A DNA stretch of 64,000 nt, from NCBI GenBank assembly GCA_964410625.1, contig CAYPHY010000021.1, positions 1 through 64,000 on the forward strand. Reading direction: 5' to 3'. The stretch comes from CAYPHY01 sp964410625. GTDB taxonomy: Bacteria; Chloroflexota; Anaerolineae; Promineifilales; Promineifilaceae. Shown here piece by piece: positions 15,966 through 24,400 of this stretch. The stretch's first letter is position 1. Each line of letters starts with the position of its first letter. A program made the translations under genes and the position numbers. The notes beneath the pieces are model-generated. The model ran no database searches and was not told the origin of the DNA. It saw only the letters and a program-made list of their open reading frames with translations.

Positions 15966-16795
15966 TTCCGTTTCCTCCCCCGGCGGCTCTGCGGATTTTG
16001 CAGAAACGCGTGTAGGATGGAATCGAGGCGGGTGATGTCCTGGCGGCGGAGAATGCGGCCGTTGTGGGCGATGGACACCTGCCCCGTCTCTTCAGAGACG
16101 ACCACAGCTACCGCGTCGCTGACCTCACTGATCCCCAACGCTGCCCGGTGGCGCAGCCCCATCTGCCGGTCGGAGAGACTGCTGGTGGACAGCGGCAACA
16201 CACAGGCGGCCGCTACCAGCTTGCCCTCCCGAACAACCACCGCCCCATCGTGGAGTTCGGTGTTTTTATTAAAAATGGTCAGCAATAACTCCGGCGTGGG
16301 AATGGCATTGAGCAAAATGCCCGTATCAATATACTCTTGCAAGCCGGTGTCTTGCTCAAAGACGACCAACGCCCCATGCCGGCGTTGGGAGAGGCGCAGC
16401 GCGGCATCTTTCAGGGCCATGACGGCCGGATTGATCTCGTCGCGCTGGAAAAAGCGCAGATAGCGACTGACCAGCCCCAATTGCTCCAACGCGCGGCGCA
16501 GTTCGGGTTGGAAGATCACCGGCACGGCGACCAGCAGCGCGGGCAGGCTGTTATCAACGAGCCAGGAGAAAGCACGAAGCTCAAAGATGCGGGCCAACAG
16601 GAACATGATGGTGGCGATGACGATTAGACCGCGCAGCACCTGGACAGCGCGTGTCCCGCGAATCAGCAGCAACGCGCCATAGATCACGGCCGTTACCAGG
16701 AAAATATCCAGAAAATCAACAGCGCGTATCTGGCTTAGTCGTTGTGGTAGCTGGGTCAGGATGTCCACGGTGGGTTTTGGGTCTTCAATTTCCAA
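15962..16795 (-). CDS. cdaA: Diadenylate cyclase CdaA (c-di-AMP synthase)
   Basis: Up to 277 residues. Three membrane helices in the first 100 residues precede a DAC catalytic domain with the hallmark LHDGAVVV (DGA) and GLRHRAALG (RHR) motifs. It makes c-di-AMP from two ATP, a messenger for potassium, turgor and wall homeostasis. The common third partner glmM does not follow. The annotated start at 16795 is a TTG inside the inverted 7-bp array, and a GTG at 16768 is an equally good start, so the exact N-terminus is open. Confidence 0.93.
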   Translation of the reverse strand: MEIEDPKPTVDILTQLPQRLSQIRAVDFLDIFLVTAVIYGALLLIRGTRAVQVLRGLIVIATIMFLLARIFELRAFSWLVDNSLPALLVAVPVIFQPELRRALEQLGLVSRYLRFFQRDEINPAVMALKDAALRLSQRRHGALVVFEQDTGLQEYIDTGILLNAIPTPELLLTIFNKNTELHDGAVVVREGKLVAAACVLPLSTSSLSDRQMGLRHRAALGISEVSDAVAVVVSEETGQVSIAHNGRILRRQDITRLDSILHAFLQNPQSRRGRKRK

Positions 16796-16855
16796 TCTCT
16801 AATCTCTAATCTCCAATCTCAGGAATTAGAGATTGGAGATTAGAGACTGGAGACT
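16790..16855. repeat. Inverted 7-bp array with C-rich arm first
   Basis: Units CCAATCT, CTAATCT, CTAATCT, CCAATCT on the left are answered by TTAGAGA, TTGGAGA, TTAGAGA, CTGGAGA on the right. It overlaps the likely start of cdaA. Unlike almost all other elements in the window, the C-rich arm comes first. Confidence 0.8.
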
Positions 16856-16933
16856 CGCTCACTTTACATTCCGTTCGCGTGGGAGTATAGCATAGGCAAA
16901 GGAGGGGGAAAAGCGCAGGGCAGAGGGTGTTTA

Positions 16934-18916
16934 TCATGATGTTAGGACAAAGCGGAACATCAGCCGGCCGAACTGCACCACATCCCCATGTTCCAGACGG
17001 CGCGGGGCGAGGCCGAGGCGTTCAAAGTTCAGATAGGTCCCCCCCGCACTTCCTTCGTCGTGGAGCCAGTACCCTTCGGCCGCATTGCCGTGAATCCGCG
17101 CATGGAGACGGGAGATACCGGCGTCGTCCAGCACAAAATCAACCGCTGCCGGGTCGCGGCCGATGGTCACGTTGTAAAAGGTAGTCAGGCCAGGGAGGGA
17201 AGATTGGGTGATCATAAACTGTTCACCGGTTGGCACGCCGCCAGCATCAAGGCGCTCGATATAGGCGACCTGAGCATGGCCGGAAGGGCGAGCGGCTGGC
17301 GGGGGGAAGGCGACCGCTTCTTCCGCCCCTTCACCCACTTCAGCGGGCGCGGCCGTCCGGCGGCGCGAGCGAATGATGAAGAAGAGCAGCAGACCGAGCA
17401 GGGCGATTCCGACAACGGGCAATAGCCAAATCCAGGGGGTGGCGGCCATACCAGCGGTGGTCAGGCCACCGATGCCCGGTAGCAGCGGGACGCTGGTGGG
17501 CGCGGCCGTTGGCGTGGGCGGCTCCGGACGCGAAACGAGGATTTCCACTTCGACAACCGGGCTGGTGGCCTGGTAGCCCAACTCATCCTCAATGAACAGT
17601 TGCAGCCGGTAAGTCCCGGTGTCCAGTTCGCTGATGTCCCAGACCAGGGGATAGCGGCTGACCATATCCACCGCGCCGCCGCTTGCTTCCAGATTGACCG
17701 GCTGTGACAGATTATTAACGCGAAAGTCGAGCCGGGCCAGTTGGCGAGGGCGGCCGTCGGGCCAATTGACGGCCGCGGTGAAGGGTTGTGCAGCCGGTTG
17801 CAGCAGTGGCAGCAGCGTGTCGGGGCTGGTCCCCACGCGGCGAATGCGTTCGCTGAGACCCTCGAAGGTGACATCCGGCGCAGCCAGGGTGACATCGAAA
17901 GTAAGCGCGTCACGGATATTGCCCAATTGTACTGATAATTCGACCGCGCCACTTTGTCGTTGCAGAGAGGTGTATTCGATTTGCGTTTGTCGCCCTTGCT
18001 GTTGCCAAAGCTGGTAGAAGGGATCGGCCGCGTCTGCCTGGGGCATGTGGAGATAGCGGCCGCGTGTTGGCTCGATCAGACGATTTACATTAGCGATTTC
18101 ATTCTCGTCTGCTCGCGCTCCCAGGATGGCGACGAAGAAAGGGAGTTGTGCCGCTAGCCCTTCCGTTGTCAGCGTAGGATAATCGAGTTGCTGGTCAAGT
18201 CGCGCCCCGTCGGTCAGCAGCCAGATGGCGCGGAAGCGTCCCGCTTCATTTTCGCCCAGATGGTCGAGCGCCACTAACAACATCTCATTGACCGGCGTGT
18301 TGGAGCGCAACACCTGTCCGGCGATGGTTGTGGCGTAGTTGTCGGCCGCTGCTGCCAGGGCGGCCGGTTGTGCCGCATCACGCACAATCCATTCCGTCCC
18401 CTGGTTTTCGGGGCCAGGCACGAGGAGCGAAACACGGTCCAGCCCCGTTGGGTCCATATAGTTGTTGGCGAAGCGGCCGATGCTCTCCCGTACCTTTTCC
18501 AGGCGCGTCAGACCGCCATTGTCGTCCACCTGTTGCAACATGTCGTTGGCATCAATGACAAAGACCAGATCAACCCCTACCCGCACGTCATTCGTCGTAT
18601 ACTCCGTGACGGGGACGCCGTTTTCGCGCACGACGAGGGAGGAGAGATCGCTGATGGGTGCGCTTTGCGTGTCGGCCGTCCACAGGCGCGAACGAACCAG
18701 GGGAAAGTCGGAGGTATCCAGCCCGGCCAGCGCGATCCAGGGTTCATCCCGGCGTTGCGGTTGCGGGGTTTCCTGTGCCTCCGGCAGGCGGCCGTATAGA
18801 GTTGGGGGCGCAGACAAGACCACCAAAACGACAAAGGCACAAAGGCCAAATGCTAAGTTCGCTACGACCCTTTGTATTCGACGGAAGTTAGCCGGACGCT
18901 GGTATGATGATTTCAT
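16934..18916 (-). CDS. Secreted/membrane vWA-domain protein with cytoplasmic FHA domain
   Basis: 660 residues. An N-terminal hydrophobic segment near 20-38 is followed by a vWA-like domain at about 110-320 that begins DLVFVIDAND, a degenerate MIDAS in place of DxSxS. A beta domain precedes the single membrane helix near 495-515, followed by an RSRRR stop-transfer. The last 90 residues are an FHA domain (VTIGRDPAAVDFVLDD, then ISRLHARI, DEGSAGGTYLN, GDVVQFG), which binds phosphothreonine. The build suggests a sensor linking an outside protein interaction to Ser/Thr kinase signalling. A paralogue of the same order is transcribed divergently from 19064. A minus-strand TATAAT at 18949-18954 may be its -10. 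Confidence 0.8.
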   Translation of the reverse strand: MKSSYQRPANFRRIQRVVANLAFGLCAFVVLVVLSAPPTLYGRLPEAQETPQPQRRDEPWIALAGLDTSDFPLVRSRLWTADTQSAPISDLSSLVVRENGVPVTEYTTNDVRVGVDLVFVIDANDMLQQVDDNGGLTRLEKVRESIGRFANNYMDPTGLDRVSLLVPGPENQGTEWIVRDAAQPAALAAAADNYATTIAGQVLRSNTPVNEMLLVALDHLGENEAGRFRAIWLLTDGARLDQQLDYPTLTTEGLAAQLPFFVAILGARADENEIANVNRLIEPTRGRYLHMPQADAADPFYQLWQQQGRQTQIEYTSLQRQSGAVELSVQLGNIRDALTFDVTLAAPDVTFEGLSERIRRVGTSPDTLLPLLQPAAQPFTAAVNWPDGRPRQLARLDFRVNNLSQPVNLEASGGAVDMVSRYPLVWDISELDTGTYRLQLFIEDELGYQATSPVVEVEILVSRPEPPTPTAAPTSVPLLPGIGGLTTAGMAATPWIWLLPVVGIALLGLLLFFIIRSRRRTAAPAEVGEGAEEAVAFPPPAARPSGHAQVAYIERLDAGGVPTGEQFMITQSSLPGLTTFYNVTIGRDPAAVDFVLDDAGISRLHARIHGNAAEGYWLHDEGSAGGTYLNFERLGLAPRRLEHGDVVQFGRLMFRFVLTS

Positions 18917-18965
18917 ACTTTATGTTTACGATCCTACTCCTGTCTGCTATTATACAGTGAAGCGG

Positions 18966-19045
18966 GTGGAAGGATGAAGGATGTAGATAGAGGATGTAGA
19001 TAGAGATAGAAAACAGTTAGGCAGCACTCATCTTTTATCTACCTT
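18966..19045. repeat. Short tandem repeats between the divergent vWA-FHA genes
   Basis: GGAAGGATGAAGGATG is followed by two copies of the 13-mer GGATGTAGATAGA, then after 30 bases the inverse CATCTTTTATCTACC. It fills the shared promoter region. Confidence 0.55.
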
Positions 19046-19063
19046 GACGAATGGGGATGCTTT

Positions 19064-20974
19064 ATGAAAGCAAGGAGATTCATGGCTCGGCAGCACAACT
19101 CTTTCTGCGGATTGGTGGCGGTAATTATCGGTATGTTGGTCGTTGCGCTTGGGAGGCCTTTCATCATCCATGCCCAAGAAACGGGGGCAATCGGCCGCCT
19201 GTTCATCACCGACACCGACACCAACGGCTATCCGACGGTCGGCTTGCGCGTCTATGGCTATGATGGTCAGGGCAATCCCATTGACTTTTCCACAAACCCG
19301 GTCAATGTCCTCCACAATAATATGCCGGTGACGGCGTCGGCTGCCGGGACGGAAGAAATTGGCACGCTGGCCGTATTTTTAGTTGATGTTCCGGCCGGAA
19401 TTGCCGGGCAGATTCCGGCGATCCAGGACGCGATCATCCAATATGCCGCCCCTGGTGGAATGCAGGAGCAGACTGATTACGTGGCGATCTATCAGATCGG
19501 AACCAGCGGCCCCCAGCAGTTGTTGGAGCCGACCCCGTTCTATAATGCCGTTCGCAACCAGTTTGTCACGCCGTTGGCAGCCGAAACAGGAGCGACCGCG
19601 CTTTATGACAGCACAGCCGCCCTACTCGAGCAAATCCCCGGCATCAAACCAAAACCGGAGATGGCCGCGTTCATCGTCTTGATCAGCGACGGAACGGATG
19701 CGGTCAGCAGCGAATTTGAAGCCGGAGATGTTCCCACCCGCGCGGCCGAGGCCGGTATCCCCATTTTCACCATCGCCATAACGAACCCAAATTTGTCGGC
19801 CGGTAGCCAGGAGCTAGGCCATAACTATCTGCGCGACCTGGCCACAGGGTCACGCGGACTGGCGGTTGATTTAGGAGATGCGGCCGGGTTGAGTAGCGTT
19901 TGGAGTCGCATTGGCAGCTTTCGCAACCAGGCACGCCTCACCTATGTTGCCCCGGAGACGGCCGGAGGGACATTCCCCGTCCAGGTAAGCCTGGCCGACA
20001 ACGCGGACGTAAGCGCGGTGACGGAGATCACGGTGGAGGCAACACGGCCGAACGCTGTCTTGAACATCCCCGAAGAAAGCCGCAGCCTGACCATCCCCGT
20101 TGCCAACGAGCCGGTGACGTTGCAATTGTCGGCCGCCGTCTCCTGGCTGGACGGGGTGGAACGAGCGATTACGGCCGCTGGTCTGCGGGTCAATGGGGTG
20201 GATGTGGCCGACATTTCGGCCGAAACGCTGGACAATTTCACCGTGGAGGTCAACAATCTGACCTTTGGCGAGAACCGCCTGGAATTGGTGGTGGTTGATG
20301 AGCAAGGGCAGCAAGGGGTTAGCCCGCCGGTGGCCTTACAGGTCAGCGAAGGCGCGTTGCAAGTGCCAGAAGGGTTGCGGCCGAGTGGTGGCCTGGGCCG
20401 TATCTGGCTATGGATTATCCTCGCTTTGCTGGTCGCCGGGCTGGCGGTTGGCGCGTTTATGCTCATGCAACGCAGTCGCGGTGGCAGACGAGGCGCGGCT
20501 GCGGCGCAGGGCAATAAACCGGCGCTTGTCCCGCGCGGCCGTTCGGAGCGTTCGCGGCGGCGGCGCGACCCGGCACGCACCTATGAAGCGGTTGAATCGG
20601 CCGAGCCGCCCAGTGGTTACTATGGCGCGGTGGATGATGGAGATACGATGCAGGGTAAGCGGCCGATCCTGATGGCTCATCTGGATGTCGTCGCCGCACA
20701 GAGCATGATGCCGGCGGAGATCACGTTGGGGGAGACGGTGGTGCGGCTCGGCCGTTCGCCGGTGCAAAGTGATGTGGCTTTCCGCGAAGACCTGACCGTT
20801 TCACGGCTACATGCCACACTGCGCCTGGAAGGCAACCACTACCGCATTTACGACGAAAACAGCAGCAGCGGCACCTTTGTCAACGGCCAAGAGGTGCCGG
20901 AATATGGCCTGCAACTGGCCGACGGTGACGAGATTTATTTGGGGGCGGTGCAGTTACGTTACCGGCAGCTTTAG
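19064..20974 (+). CDS. Secreted/membrane vWA-domain protein with cytoplasmic FHA domain (paralogue)
   Basis: 636 residues from ATG 19064 (a second ATG at 19082 is possible). After a signal/anchor segment at about 15-32, a vWA-like domain spans roughly 90-300 with AVFLVDVPAG and FIVLISDGTDA; the MIDAS Ser positions are not conserved. A beta domain and a membrane helix near 448-468 follow, then a basic RGR-rich linker and a canonical FHA domain in the last 85 residues (VVRLGRSPVQSDVAF, VSRLHATL, DENSSSGTFVNGQEV, DGDEIYLG). Its FHA is better conserved than that of the divergent paralogue. The pair probably shares a promoter region and may form a hetero-complex. Confidence 0.82.
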   Translation: MKARRFMARQHNSFCGLVAVIIGMLVVALGRPFIIHAQETGAIGRLFITDTDTNGYPTVGLRVYGYDGQGNPIDFSTNPVNVLHNNMPVTASAAGTEEIGTLAVFLVDVPAGIAGQIPAIQDAIIQYAAPGGMQEQTDYVAIYQIGTSGPQQLLEPTPFYNAVRNQFVTPLAAETGATALYDSTAALLEQIPGIKPKPEMAAFIVLISDGTDAVSSEFEAGDVPTRAAEAGIPIFTIAITNPNLSAGSQELGHNYLRDLATGSRGLAVDLGDAAGLSSVWSRIGSFRNQARLTYVAPETAGGTFPVQVSLADNADVSAVTEITVEATRPNAVLNIPEESRSLTIPVANEPVTLQLSAAVSWLDGVERAITAAGLRVNGVDVADISAETLDNFTVEVNNLTFGENRLELVVVDEQGQQGVSPPVALQVSEGALQVPEGLRPSGGLGRIWLWIILALLVAGLAVGAFMLMQRSRGGRRGAAAAQGNKPALVPRGRSERSRRRRDPARTYEAVESAEPPSGYYGAVDDGDTMQGKRPILMAHLDVVAAQSMMPAEITLGETVVRLGRSPVQSDVAFREDLTVSRLHATLRLEGNHYRIYDENSSSGTFVNGQEVPEYGLQLADGDEIYLGAVQLRYRQL

Positions 20975-20976
20975 AA

Positions 20977-21075
20977 GGATGAGGGCTGAAGGCTGAGGGC
21001 TGAAGGATGAGGGCTGAAGGATGAAGGATGAAAAATTGCTCTTATCAGCCTTCATCCCTCATCCCTCATCCCTTT
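20977..21075. repeat. Inverted 7-bp array, textbook example
   Basis: The left arm runs GATGAGG, GCTGAAG, GCTGAGG, GCTGAAG, GATGAGG, GCTGAAG, GATGAAG, GATGAAA. The right arm is the complement: CAGCCTT, CATCCCT, CATCCCT, CATCCCT. The same sequence family recurs at 36562-36620 and 43081-43148. It fills the gap between the FHA gene and the helicase-like gene. Confidence 0.9.
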
Positions 21076-21088
21076 CTTTGGAGATTTA

Positions 21089-23203
21089 GTGGCACTATTA
21101 ACCCCCTTACAACAAGAGGTGGTGGACGCTGGACGGCATAGCTTTTTGCTGGGAGCGGCGGGAACGGGAAAAACAACCGCGCTCCAGCAACGGCTTGTGC
21201 GCTTGTTGCGTGGCGGTGAACCGGCCTATACGCTACTTGTCCTGGTTGCCGAACCGGAGCATCGCCAGGCGTTCTATGACGCGGTGCATGGCTCTGGCTT
21301 GGGGCCATATGCCGATCTGGAAGCGACGACGTATACATCCATGGCACAGGAGATGGTCTCCCTGTTTTGGCCGTTGGTGGCGCGAGAGGCGGGTTTTGCG
21401 CGGCCGTACCAACCCCCAACCTTCCTCAGCTATGACATGGGGCAGTTGCTGATGTGGCATGTGGTGACGCCGATGCTAGAGCAGGGGGCGTTTGCTAATT
21501 TGCGGCTGCGGCCGCAGCAGATCGTCAGCCAACTGTTGGACACGCTCAACCGCGCCGCGCTCAACGCCCTGACGCTGGACGAAGCCATTGAGCGGCAGCT
21601 CAAGACCTGGGCCGGGGAAGCGGAACGGCAACGGCAATTGGAAGATGCCGCACAATCCGTCCGCGCCTTTCGTCAATCCTGCCTCGACAACAGCTTGCTC
21701 GATTTGTCGTTGGTCGTCGAGGTCTTTGACCGGCAGCTAGTACAGCATCCCGAATTTCATCGTTACTTCCGCGAACGGTATCGCCATCTGCTGGTGGATA
21801 ATGTGGAGGAACAGACCCCGGCCGGGCAAAACTTCGTCGCCAGCCTGATGGGCGAGACGCAAACGACGGCGATTGCCTATGATGCTGGAGGGGGCTATAA
21901 GCGGTTTCTAGCGGCCGACCCGCATGGCGCGGAAGCGTTCTACCATCGCTGCGAACTGCAATTCCGCTTCGAGGAGAGCTTTGTCGCCCCACCGGAGATG
22001 AACCGCCTGGCGAATCTGGTTGAGAACTATCTGCTGCACACGACACGGCCGACGGCCGATGCCGGAGCCATGATCCAACAGGTAATCGGCGGCCGTTATC
22101 GGCGGGAGATGGTGGTAGAGTTGGCGGCCGTCTTGGGGCAGATGGTGCATCAGGATGGGATGATGCCGGGGAGTATCGCCATCGTCGTCCCCTACCTGGA
22201 TGAGTCGCTACGCTATATGCTGACCAAAGCGCTGACCAACGAAGGCTTGCCCTATCGCCTGCTGCGGCGCCGTTCCAGCCCACGTGAGGAGCCGCGCGTC
22301 CGGGCCTGGCTAACCTGGCTGGCGCTGGCGCATCCCGATTGGAATATCCACCCCACCGCCTACGATGTGGCCGAAGCGTTGACCTTGAGCATCCAGGGCT
22401 TAGACCCCGCCCGCGCCCAACTGCTGGCGACCCATCTCTACCGGCCGGAGGGGCCATCGTTGCTGCCCGTTGAGGATTTACCGGCGGCCGTTGCCAGCCG
22501 CATTGGCACAGGACAGGCAGGCGAAGCGATCATCCCCCTGGTCGAGGAGTTGCGCCAATGGTTGGAACTGCGTGGCGGCTCCTTGCCGATTGACGCCTTT
22601 CTCCATACGCTGTTTAGCGAGTTGTTATCGCAGCAGCGTTTCCAGCCGGAGCCGGACTTGGCGGGGGCGGCCGTTTGTGATTGGTTGGTGCGCTCGGCAA
22701 CGCGCCTGCGCCAATCGGCCGGGGCGATGGGCTTTAAGCGGCCGTCGGAGACGGGGGCGGCCTTCATTGATGCGGTCTATCAGGGGTTGGTGACGGCCAA
22801 CCCGCCCGATCTCGGCGAGCCGCCCGATCCGGATGGCGTGATCATCGCCACGATTTACGGCTACTTGCTTGGCGGGCCGCCGGTGGATGTGCAGGTGTGG
22901 TTGGAAACGGCGGCAACGGGCTGGTGGGACATCCCCCGCCAGCCATTGAGCAACGCCTTTGTGCTGGCGCAGAGCCGCGCGGCCGATTTGATCTGGACGG
23001 CCGAGGAGGAGTTTGGCGTGCGCAACGAGCTGCTCAGCCGTATTGTGCGTGGTCTGGTCTACCGGTGTCGCCAGGGCGTGATCCTCGCCAGCAGCGACCT
23101 CGACCGGCGCGGCGTGCGCCAGGATGGGCCGCTGTGGCGAGCATTGGGACCGGCTGTAAGGGAAGTGGGCAGTAGGCAGGTGGCAGTGGACGGTAATCGG
23201 TAA
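21089..23203 (+). CDS. SF1 (UvrD/AddB-like) helicase-related ATPase
   Basis: 704 residues from a GTG at 21089 with TTTGGAG upstream. Walker A is at 21-29 (GAAGTGKTT) after a Q-motif-like LTPLQQEVVDAG. Helicase-like segments continue, for example ALTNEGLPYRLLRRRSS. The expected motif II (DExxDT) reads LLVDNVEEQTPAGQ, with Asn replacing the usual Glu, so ATP hydrolysis may be changed. No PD-(D/E)xK nuclease motif or AddB-type Cys cluster is evident. The role is probably DNA processing; an accessory, non-helicase function is possible. The last 12 or so codons (GSRQVAVDGNR) are translated from a 7-bp repeat array, so the natural C-terminus has been extended or replaced. Confidence 0.65.
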   Translation: MALLTPLQQEVVDAGRHSFLLGAAGTGKTTALQQRLVRLLRGGEPAYTLLVLVAEPEHRQAFYDAVHGSGLGPYADLEATTYTSMAQEMVSLFWPLVAREAGFARPYQPPTFLSYDMGQLLMWHVVTPMLEQGAFANLRLRPQQIVSQLLDTLNRAALNALTLDEAIERQLKTWAGEAERQRQLEDAAQSVRAFRQSCLDNSLLDLSLVVEVFDRQLVQHPEFHRYFRERYRHLLVDNVEEQTPAGQNFVASLMGETQTTAIAYDAGGGYKRFLAADPHGAEAFYHRCELQFRFEESFVAPPEMNRLANLVENYLLHTTRPTADAGAMIQQVIGGRYRREMVVELAAVLGQMVHQDGMMPGSIAIVVPYLDESLRYMLTKALTNEGLPYRLLRRRSSPREEPRVRAWLTWLALAHPDWNIHPTAYDVAEALTLSIQGLDPARAQLLATHLYRPEGPSLLPVEDLPAAVASRIGTGQAGEAIIPLVEELRQWLELRGGSLPIDAFLHTLFSELLSQQRFQPEPDLAGAAVCDWLVRSATRLRQSAGAMGFKRPSETGAAFIDAVYQGLVTANPPDLGEPPDPDGVIIATIYGYLLGGPPVDVQVWLETAATGWWDIPRQPLSNAFVLAQSRAADLIWTAEEEFGVRNELLSRIVRGLVYRCRQGVILASSDLDRRGVRQDGPLWRALGPAVREVGSRQVAVDGNR

Positions 23204-23215
23204 TCCGTAATCGGA
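23155..23215. repeat. 7-bp array forming the 3' end of a gene
   Basis: Units AGTGGGC, AGTAGGC, AGGTGGC, AGTGGAC, GGTAATC, GGTAATC, CGTAATC run without a complementary arm. The helicase-like gene reads into the array and stops in it at 23201-23203. Confidence 0.7.
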
Positions 23216-23224
23216 TTGGTGGTT

Positions 23225-23482
23225 TCACAAAGCGTGAAGCCGTTCGCGGACCCAGCCGCGAATTAGGTCAATGTAGGAGGTTCCTAAAGACCTTGCTACT
23301 CGTTTGGCGGCTTCAACTTCTTCGAGCCGCAAGCTAATCGGAATCGTTACTTCTACGGCACGCTGAAAGACAGGCTCGGTCACTTCTTCTAGTTCATCCT
23401 CAAAGTCAGTCAGGTCGTGGGTATCCCAGAATTGTGCCAATTCGGTAATTGAATCTGTTTCCGGTATTTTCTTTTGGTTCAT
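23225..23482 (-). CDS. BrnA/CopG-type antitoxin
   Basis: 85 residues from the ATG at 23482, which overlaps the toxin stop as ATGA. It begins MNQKKIPETDSITELAQFW, continues DTHDLTDFEDELEEV, and ends with a ribbon-helix-helix-like segment VTIPISLRLEEVEAAKRVA, SLGTSYIDLIRGWV. The FWDTHDLTD motif is typical of the CopG-type antitoxins of type II systems. It should bind the toxin with its N-terminus and DNA with its C-terminus, repressing the pair. An upstream in-frame start at 23494 lies inside the toxin and is less likely. Confidence 0.8.
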   Translation of the reverse strand: MNQKKIPETDSITELAQFWDTHDLTDFEDELEEVTEPVFQRAVEVTIPISLRLEEVEAAKRVARSLGTSYIDLIRGWVRERLHAL

Positions 23483-23763
23483 TTTTGTTTCCATCGCTCA
23501 AAGCGTCTTCTTTCGGTTTGCGTCATCGGTCGGGCTGTTACTGGATAGCCTCGCCCATCTGGAAATTGGATTACTGCGCAAAACAGATAACGGCCAGTCC
23601 ATGTTTGTCCAAGTACATAGTATACAGGATTTTTCCCTTCCGATCTCGCTCGGAGTATAAGTGGGTTGCTAAAACAAACTTCTTCAACCTCTTCTGGGGC
23701 GACCCCATGAAATGCAATGTGTTCCACTCTTTCTTCGGGCCAGATCAGTTCTTTAATTCGCAT
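23479..23763 (-). CDS. BrnT-like (DUF497-type) toxin
   Basis: 94 residues. Pattern: HIAFHGVAPEEVEEVCFSN, then YVLGQTWTGRYLFCAV, then YPVTARPMTQTERRRFERW. This resembles BrnT RNase toxins, with the HGV-xxEEVEEVxF segment and a late R/E/R cluster. The usual KHGV is FHGV here. It is first in the pair and the antitoxin follows with a 4-base overlap, the BrnT-BrnA order. It is transcribed divergently from the NUDIX gene with 93 AT-rich bases between starts. Confidence 0.75.
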   Translation of the reverse strand: MRIKELIWPEERVEHIAFHGVAPEEVEEVCFSNPLILRARSEGKNPVYYVLGQTWTGRYLFCAVIQFPDGRGYPVTARPMTQTERRRFERWKQK

Positions 23764-23856
23764 GGTTTAACAAGCCGTTTGTCTTCAGTAGATAATTGCA
23801 AAGTGTAAATATAATTTATCCTATAAGTAAAAAACATTCTACTTGAACGAGGTACA

Positions 23857-24297
23857 ATGAGAGAGAGAAAAATTCGGCCGATTGCCATCTGTCTCTTTCG
23901 ACACAACGGCCGCATCCTGGCCGCTGAGGGGTATGACGCGCTAAAGCAGCAACCCTTTTATCGGCCGTTGGGCGGTAGTATTGAGTTTGGGGAACGAGGC
24001 GAGGAGACGATTGTGCGCGAGATACGGGAGGAGTTGGGGGTCGAGGTTAAGGACATCATCTATCTGGCGACGTTGGAGAATATTTTTACCTACCAGGGGC
24101 AGATGGGACACGAGATTGTGCTGGTCTATGATGGGAGGTTTGTGGACCAGAGCTTGTATGAACGGCCGCTATTGGAAGGGTATGAGATAGATGATGGGGA
24201 AACGATCACGGCCGTGTGGCTCGACCTGACAACTCGCGGCCCCGATTCACCCCCTCTCTACCCCGACGGCTTGCCGGAATTGTTACAAAACTTATAA
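23857..24297 (+). CDS. NUDIX hydrolase
   Basis: 146 residues from ATG 23857. The NUDIX box is complete: G, five residues, E, seven residues, REIREELGV (GGSIEFGERGEETIV then REIREELGV). The protein starts with IRPIAICLFRHNGRIL, typical of small cytosolic NUDIX proteins that hydrolyse nucleoside diphosphate derivatives; substrate is not predictable. It is a single-gene unit, divergent from the toxin-antitoxin pair and followed by a hairpin at 24301. Confidence 0.9.
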   Translation: MRERKIRPIAICLFRHNGRILAAEGYDALKQQPFYRPLGGSIEFGERGEETIVREIREELGVEVKDIIYLATLENIFTYQGQMGHEIVLVYDGRFVDQSLYERPLLEGYEIDDGETITAVWLDLTTRGPDSPPLYPDGLPELLQNL

Positions 24298-24300
24298 AGA

Positions 24301-24327
24301 GGCGAGGCAATTAGATATTGCCTCGCC
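24301..24327. terminator. Hairpin after the NUDIX gene
   Basis: GGCGAGGCAA and TTGCCTCGCC form a perfect 10-bp stem with a 7-base loop, four bases after the NUDIX stop. There is no T-run, so it may be a transcript end or stabiliser rather than a strict intrinsic terminator. It lies between convergent genes. Confidence 0.55.
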
Positions 24328-24335
24328 CCAACGCT

Positions 24336-24400
24336 TCACTACCAATGTCGAGTGATACTCGCCACTCATCACTAACCACTAACCACTACCAACTACCCCC
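24336..24400. repeat. 7-bp array between convergent genes
   Basis: Units ACTCGCC, ACTCATC, ACTAACC, ACTAACC, ACTACCA, ACTACCC. GAGTGATACTC before it is a small palindrome. The array touches the 3' end of fadD. Confidence 0.7.

Noticed and set aside
21600..22457. 285-codon minus-strand Arg/Pro/Ser-rich frame
   Set aside because: Composition is typical of an antisense frame of the helicase-like gene; no motif seen.
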